Below are positions 38,401 to 47,400 of a stretch of DNA of 64,000 bases, in pieces. The first letter of the stretch is position 1. Each line of letters starts with the position of its first letter. Below the pieces are notes generated by a model. That model was not told the origin of the DNA. It searched no databases and was given only the letters and a program-made list of their open reading frames with translations. The translations under genes and the position numbers were made by a program. Source of the stretch: Congeria kusceri (Eukaryota > Mollusca > Bivalvia > Myida > Dreissenidae); contig JAPFQT010000376.1 of NCBI GenBank assembly GCA_027627225.1, positions 70,001 through 134,000 of the forward strand, given 5' to 3'.

Positions 38401-41400
38401 CGCGTTATCTCCGCAGGCCTTTTTAATTATTAATTCAGTCAATATTCGCAGTGGACATAAATTCGCGCAATGGTGGGAGCGCAAAATGCGCGAAAATTAG
38501 ACCTCCACGAAATTAGCGATTCCACAGTATGTTATAAATTAAATAGAGAGCCTTATTCTTTGTCAAAAAGCAATAATTGATAAACTGGGTAAAACCATAC
38601 TCAAAAGTACCCTAGATTCTTTGCAGACATAAAGGAAACAAAGAAAGTGCATGATGATAAGTTACTACAGGCAGTACTTGTATTTCCATCATATCTCACC
38701 TCTTCTTCAGGTAGGAGTAGATACTGCCCTCGCCCTCGTGATTCATCAGCGTGGCTATGTACTCCAGGGGCTTCACCCTGCAAATATGGAACAAAACTGG
38801 ACAATAATGTACAGGAGTTCACAGATGTTTGTTTGTTTGGATTTTTCGCCGGATTCAACAGTATTTCAGTCATATAACGGCGGTCAGTTAACCTACTCAC
38901 ACTTTTCCTGGGTAAGCTGGTTTACCAGTACTGAGTGCACATACTTATGCCAGTAACTGACAACTGCCCTACTTGAATCAGAGGTAGGGGGAGAATGGCC
39001 GTAGAAATAATTTCATGACCAATCCCCACACAAGTTATGTGGCTGGGCTGGGAATCGAACCCGCGATCCTCGGATTTGTAGTCCAGCACTCTACCAACTG
39101 AGCAAGCCAGTCCGGCAGTTAACAGATGAAATTATAATAACAGGATTCAGGTTTGACTGGTTTAATAATGAGGCATGTGGAGAGTGGTTGCAGTCTTCTT
39201 CCGACTATGCCCAGTGGCCAATTTATTATTATAAATTAAAACTACTTTAATCACATGCTTTACCTTGTTTTCCATGTAATACAACCATTACGAATATTTC
39301 TATCTTAACACATGTGTAAGATAACATTTTGAGCGTTTTCATTGGCTACATATTCTTTGACTGACCAATCGCATGACGTTATTTTGGTGAAATGACGTCG
39401 TCAACATGAAATGACGTCATGCCAATACACAACTTTTAGGATTAATCAAAATGTTTTGGTAAAATTAGACGGGTTTTTTTCGTTTAAAAGCATGTGATAA
39501 AGAAGATCTGACACTTGTTGTCATTTCATACCATATTTTATTAAACTCGTCCAGGAAATTCGCCAAAGGCTCGCTTACTAACAAAATTCCTGAACTCGTT
39601 TAATAAAATATGGTATGAAATGACAACTCTTGTCAGATCCTATATGTATACACTCGCACATTTATGAATGTTTTTTGTATATTGTAAAACTGTCATGTCC
39701 TCAAACAACGTTTTCGGTCACTTCACCAAAACTTTATAAACTGCATTTAACAGCTAAACGTTTGCATCTGTCCAACTTATACGAATTTCCACATGAACAA
39801 ACTACTTCCCCGAAAGACAGTATATTTGTCCCGAGAATCGGCATAGACTAAAACTATCTGTCTATACTGTGAATCTATCCATCGTTACTGTGACACCATC
39901 TGACAATTCTGTACAACCAACCGTTCAGCAAGTTGTGTAGTTCTCCTTTGGTCATGAAGTAGAGTCAATGGTTTTTACCGCGACTATACTGGCGATGTAC
40001 GCAAATCCGGACAGTACTTAAATCCGGACACTTGAAACAAATGCGTTTGTATGACCAAGACCATTAATTCTATGGTATCGATTGACACACACCCCTGTCT
40101 CAGCAACGTATGTCTAGTTCAAAAGGAAGCAGCGATAGAATATTTATGCATTTACTCACTATTGTTTTTTCGTCCTGTCAATTATAAACATTTGCACGCG
40201 GGGCATTAAAATCAAAACAGTATCTCCAATAAATTAAGCTTTAGAGAGACAATTTTGCAAGTTAACACCAGTACAAAGTAATCAAAAGAAGAAACACAAG
40301 AAATCTCACAAACAAGGTGTAGTTTCATGTTAAGTGTTATTTTTTTATATTAAATAAAAAAAATTAAATTAAAGTGTCCAGATTTAGGTACTCTTCATTC
40401 GTATTTCGATATGTGTTACAGGCCTTTTTTAAACACACCATTCAGTTACTTTAAAAAAGCAGTTTCTGCTAAGATTTTGAACAAAGCTTTAGATTGAACC
40501 CTACTTATTATGTTTAACATTTTATTTTAATTTGATGCAATTATCCAGAGAAATCGTCCAAAAACCAGCGCAACAGTGTCCGGATTTATGTACTTCGCCA
40601 GTAAACTTACCTGTATAAATGCTGAGTTGGCGGTAGAGGCCAGGTAATGTACACCTTGTGTGTGGTAGTAACTGGAATCACTGTGAATGGAATAACATTG
40701 TTATTGGCTCCCCTTTTGAATTAAAAAATAATATGAGGCGTGTTGTGGGAAAACCGCGCTTAATGCACGTGCGTAAAGTGTCATCCTGGATCAGCCTGTG
40801 CAGTCAACACAGGCTTTTGTGGTATATTCTGTTTCAAGGAAGTCTCTTTCAAACATAAAACCACTGTAAGTATAAAGTGTTGTTCCAGATTAGCCTGTGT
40901 GAACTGCACAGGCTAATCCGGGATGACACTTTACGCACATGCATTAAGCCCGTTTTGTCCACGATACGCCTCATATATTTTTTCATTACTAAGCAGTCTA
41001 AAAATCTGCCTTCATGCACCGATTGTTAAAGAACTATATTAACATTCAACGGCTTTGAAATATGTTCATCACATGTAATAACATAATTATCCAAATTAGA
41101 ACTTTATATGACAATTTTGTTCTGAGAATTAAATATTGTTACCTACCTTTGTACAGTTTTCTGAACTTATCTGTATCAAATGCACCCTGCAATCAACACA
41201 TTCATCACAAATGAAAATACCAAGTGCATCTTACACAAAAGTCGCATTATTATAAATATCAATCATCACTTGAATTGTATTTTATCTTCATTTATACTTT
41301 GGCAGAAGTAGAATCGCATATCACATTACAAAGAACACATTCAATAAAGTGCCAATAATATATACATGTAATATCATAAACGTGAAAATTCCTCAGCAGT

Positions 41401-44400
41401 TTCAAGAATAACAAATGTGAGAAATTGCTGGGTTACACGCAATCAAAGCACATCTACTAATGGACATTGATGATGAGAACATCTGAGAAACATACCTTGA
41501 AACTATGAAATGAGAGTTGTGCTTCTTTACTGAAAAATAATACCAAAGTATGTTATTATAGATGGTACACTATTAGTTTCGTGGTAGCCTTTTGGACAAC
41601 TACATTAATCGGCCAGAGCTTTTTACAGAGCTTTTTACACAGCATTGGGAATATGTCCGGTACCTATCAGGTTGTACATTTCGCGTCACAAAATGCTGAT
41701 CAGGCATAACCCATGGAATTTCAACTGGCACGAATATATGAGGCACGTCGTGGGAAAACCAGGCTTAATGCATGTGCGTAAAGTGCGTCCCCAATCAGCC
41801 TGTGCAGATCCAGGACGGCACTTTCCGCCTAAAGTGGATTAATGATGAGAAGAGACTTCCTTGAAACAGAAAATACCATAAAAGCGGAAAGTGCCGTCCC
41901 GGATTAGCCTGTGCGGACTGCACAGGCTAATCCGGGACGACACTTTACGCACATGGATTAAGCCCGGTTTTCCCACGACGCGCCTCATATGTTGAACTTG
42001 TTTTCATATACAACACATACTTATAATATACCAGGAGTACTATTTCTGGACATTTAGATTATAATGTACCACTGTTTTCTAAGTTTGAAAGACAATAAAT
42101 TGCAAATGATGAAATAATCGAATTGTTTATGAATTGCATTTTTAGTTTACTCTTACTTGTTATGTATGTCTGTGAAGAAATCTCTCGCCCATTTCTCCAA
42201 TGTGTCAAGATTATCTGAAAACATGCAATCAAATGATTAACAAAGTCAAATGCAAAACCGAAAGAGAAAATCGCCCTTTAAGATATGATTCAAATACTAT
42301 GCCAAGTCTTATTTAACTTGTTATTTTTTATAAAGAAATACACGCAGTTACCTACAAGTTTGAGAAATAATCCCATATAATGCTTTGACCCAGTACTGAG
42401 TCAATGAACTCCGGAATGCAAGAAATATATATAACTGAACAGGAAAGTTTAGTAACATGGCATTTTCGGCAAATATTTCCTTCAATGAAAACTATGTATA
42501 ATAAATAGCTTATCTGGTTATATTGTCAAATGGTTTAATTTCACAGTACCCCACAGAGGCTCCATTATGTGTGAAACCCGGGGTAGGTTTCCAAACCCTT
42601 GTTTAGTAAGCTTTGCAAACTCAACAAAAGTTATAAAAAAAAATAGAATATTAATGTATAGCTGCATTTTTGGCACATTTAATTTTCACTAAAAGCTTTC
42701 TAAATTTGAATGTGGTCTTGAGCTGTTGGGGGGGGGGGGGGGGCCTTGAGTACCTTGAAGAATCCCAGGGACATTGGCAGGGGTGTAAGAAGAACATTTA
42801 CGAGATGACACTGTGTACTCACGTTTAGAATGCAGGGCCAGAGTCATGTACTGGGCCGTGTAGTATCGGTCGAAGTGCGCCCTCAGCCGACTGTACACGT
42901 TTACTTGCTTCTCCTCTGGCAATTCTTTTAAACTCTTTATATTACCTGTCAAAAATAAGATTCAGAACAACATTTTCATTTTAGGGGTCCTTGGTACAAG
43001 AATTTGAAGAAAGATATTTATTTATTTAAAAAAAATCATTAAATAGATTCAGTTGGATGCAAAAATTTGTGCATATCCGGTTAATTAAGCTGATTTGCAC
43101 ACAAACAATTAATGAGTCTAGTACAGAAGTGGAGAGGGTTGTTAAAACTTCTAAATAACCAGCAGTTCAGTCTATCACTAACTGATCATTCTTTTCAAAT
43201 TTTATCAAAACCTATCCAACTGCATTATAAAAGGTGCTTTCTATTATAAATGAGCCTTTTCCAGGTTTATCCAGCCTTTTCCAGGTTTATCCAGCCTTTT
43301 CCAGGTTTATCCAGCATTGTAACATGACACATGCAGAGCTTTCTATAGACAAAGGCCTTTTCCAGGTTTATCCAGCATTGTAACATGACACATGCAGAGC
43401 TTTCTATAGACAAAGAACAAAATTCACAGTTGTTAAATCTCCAATGAACAATCTGAAAAACAATTCTGAAAAAATAGTTCCAAAACTGTAAAATATAGTT
43501 TGCATTGTTAATGCAAATATGTTTTTAGGTCAAGTAAGAATTGAAATAATGTTTGCATTATAATTGTTTATTGGCCAATTAACAACAATTTGTCATTCTG
43601 ATGTGTGCATAGCAGTGGGGATAACGCCCTCGAGGTCCAATGCCTTCCCGTCACAACTCCAACTCACTGTTTAGTAGCCAACAAAAACTCTACATTGAAA
43701 ATTATTTCTTAATTAACTGGTGATAAATCTAGATAGGAACCAACCCTACCCAACAGGAACTTCCTCATGGGGTTTCCTGCCTTTGCCGTCTGAGTCAAAA
43801 TGTGATTGAGACGATCATCATCGCATGGTACACTCTCCTGAAACTCTGAAGGCCACAAACACAACGGTGTTTCATTTTATATTTCCCTGCGTATTAACTA
43901 TTTATATCAAAACATTCATTTACTAAGAAAACATCAAAATATATTGATACAGTAAGTGAAGGACAATAAATGCCTGTGCTTGGCCTTGATATAAATTGCC
44001 AAATAAAGAGACTTTAATATGCAGCCTATTTTGAACACACGTTACAAATCTATTAAAATTCACATATTTAAGAATATAAATGTGAAATCTATTTAATTTA
44101 AGATCAAATACATACCGGTACTGATACAGGTTACATTTCACATTAATTCAACATAATATTTTTGCATGGAATGTGTTAACAATCTTAATCAGAGTTGGGG
44201 TAAGCAGTTAATATGAAAGAAAACCCATCCTAACACATTCTAACATCTCACCGGAGTCTACTGCCTGTATTTCTCTATCGACACAATCATGGAGCAGCAA
44301 TGGCTGAACAAAGAACTGGGAAAATATGTCGAGAGCCCTGCTGAAATAGTCACGCTCCACCTCAAAATAAAAGCAAGTCTGAAACACAGAAATCATTGCT

Positions 44401-47400
44401 GCAAAATAAAATCTGTGGTCTATTGATTATGATTATAACATTGAAAATAAATTTAAAGCCAATAATATTATTAGTATACACATACCACAGAAATTAAAAA
44501 ACAATCTTCGCCTTAATTTCTCAGTGCACTAGCCCATGCAGGCAAGTTGCTTAGCACAATCACTAGCCCAAAAGCTCTTTTACTAGCGGAAGTCTTGAAA
44601 CAAAGCAGTATGAAAATGCAACAAAATACACTGAAGTATGTTGTTTCAAAGCAGCAATCTAGTACCATTATTATCCTTTAAAGGTGGGTGATGTAAATGT
44701 AATATCTCTATTTGGTCATCTGTTATCGCAATTCACTCATACATATGATGCTGACACCATCTGGCTATCAAGTTCTATTGCAAAGTTTTAAAGAAATCAT
44801 TTGAGGTGTGTCTTAGGAAAACCGGGCTTAATGCAGTGGATTTATGTTTAGGAGAGACTTCGTCTGCACAGGCTGATCCGGGACGACACTTTCTGCTTTA
44901 ATGGTATTTTCTGTTTCAAGGTATTCTCTTCTAAACATAACTGTAGACGGAAAGTGCCGTTCTGGATTAGCCTGTGCGGTCTAATCGGGGGCTAATCGGG
45001 GACGACACTTTACACACATGCATTAAGCCCGGGTTTCCCAAAATACGCTTTATCTGCATTTTACTCTTTGAAAACTACAGTGTCAGAGTTACCCTCTCAT
45101 AATCTGTGCAGGCATTGGCATATCCACCAAGCTTGGAAAGAAAGCTGTCCAGTTCATTTTCCTTCGGATACTTCTTGCTTCCCATAAACACCACTGAAAA
45201 CATAAAACACAGACTTAGTTACACAACATTAACTTGATTTATGTCTAAACATATCAAGATTAATTAAAAATATGTTGGCTGCACTCTACTGAACTCTAAG
45301 TGACAGCCTTACTGTCATACTACTGGTATATCGCCTTCCATCTTGTTATCAAACATCACCTATTATCGGACAGTTTGTTCCGGTACCAAATGAGCATACC
45401 CCTATGTGTGCATGATGTCACACTTACATGCAAACATATGGTTATGAAAACAATGACCTATTTTGATATCTCGTTTGAAACAAATGCGTCCAAAAAATGT
45501 GAAAGAATTGCATTTGTTTGTTTGTATTCATTAGGTGAAATTGACTATTACATTTTAATGCAAACATCATCAACTACATTTTTCACAGAAAAAGTGTCTT
45601 TCTAGTGGCAAAAATGTCATGGCAGACAAATATTTTGTCCTCCAGGTCTAAGTCACGCAATAGTCATGTGACAAGTAATGTGACTTTGTTTTGACATTAG
45701 GACTTCACGGTCACAGGTTATGTAACCGGCCGCCATTTTGGTTTGTCTGCTGGGGTGACAACGACCGGTGACAGTTTTTACAAATATTTCAAGGAATTTT
45801 ACAGATGAGTTATTAAATGATTGAACTATTATAATCCTGTTCAACATGCTGTTTTGGCAAATTTGATTTTAAGAAATTACCATAGAAACCCTTAAGTGTT
45901 TGATATCTGGTTTGTCTACCAAACATTTGTAGATACATACTGTGTTCAAGGAAGTGTGCAAAACCCTGAATGTCATCTGGATCAGAGAAACTTCCAACTC
46001 CAATACACAAGGCTGCGGCTGACTAGGAAAACTACTTATTAAAGTGAAAACAAAAATTAATATCAAAATAATGCATCATATTTTAAATGTGTTGGGCTTA
46101 ATAAAGTACAAAAACATTCAAATTTTAAGAACTGTTTACATACAAATGCATGCATATACTTCATTGAACATACATACGCATGTTAGTTTCACAGGGCTTA
46201 CTCTGGCATTACCAAGTAAAGCAATGGTTAAAGAAATGGTCTATTCAGGCACAATATTTATGGGTATGATTTCTACAAAGTAAGACAAATTTGCCATTTT
46301 AACATGTTAAGCCCTGATTTAGAATACTGACCATTTTCTCTGCAGCCTTTCGGTCTTCATGTTCCGTGTCAACCTCATCCACATCACTTCCTTCACTCTC
46401 TGAAATGTACATCAAAATGTATAAATCCTGCATTGTTTAAAAAAAAATATATTTAATTATATGTCAAACAAAACATTCCAAATATGTCAATAATCATATC
46501 GAATACGAAACTTATTGGATTACATACTGGTTCGCAATATTTTTTTAAATACATATGCGGCGTGTCGTTTAAAAAACCGGGCTTCATGCATCTGGGTAAA
46601 GTGTCATCTCAGATTAGCCTGTGCAGTCCGCACAGGCTAATCCGGGATGACATTTTCCGCCTACAGTGGATGTATGTTTAGAAGAGACTTCCTTGAAACA
46701 GAAAATACATAACAGCGGTAAGTGTTGTCCTGGATTAGCCCATGCTGACTGCACAGGCTAATCCTGGACGACACTTACGCACTTGCATTAAGCCTGGGTT
46801 TTCCCACTTCATGCCTCATATTTATTTACAATACATTTTTTTCTAATATATTATACATTTACATCAAGTAGGAAAACAATAATTACAACTGCCTAAAATT
46901 AGTTCTCATTAAGAATGTTCACCACTGTAACAATTTGCAAATATCATTAATGGTGAATGAAATGCTGTGAACTGTGTTAAATAATGTATGTTTGGAAGAA
47001 ACTGTGTTGTTTTGGGGTTAGAAAATTAAGGTAGAAAGATCCTAATGACTTCGGAAATACTCGGGAAATATCGGTTAACTTCGGCCCATTCGCCACTAAC
47101 CGTAAATCTAATCGATCTGATCCGAAACAGAAATTATTTTCGCGAAATAAAACATTACTTTTCGAATGTTGAGTCATTTTCAATTAAATGTGTGAAATAA
47201 ATGCTTATTGTGTTCAAATATGAAAGAAAAAATGTAGTTTGAAGAAAAACAAGGTACTCTGGCATGGGAAATACCTTCAAATGACGTCATTGTTGGGAAT
47301 TTCTGTTTACATTTAATCATGACATTTTCGTGATATGTTTGGTGTATTTCTTTACACGAAGTTAAAATAGTTATAAATAAACGTCCAAGGCGTATTAGTA

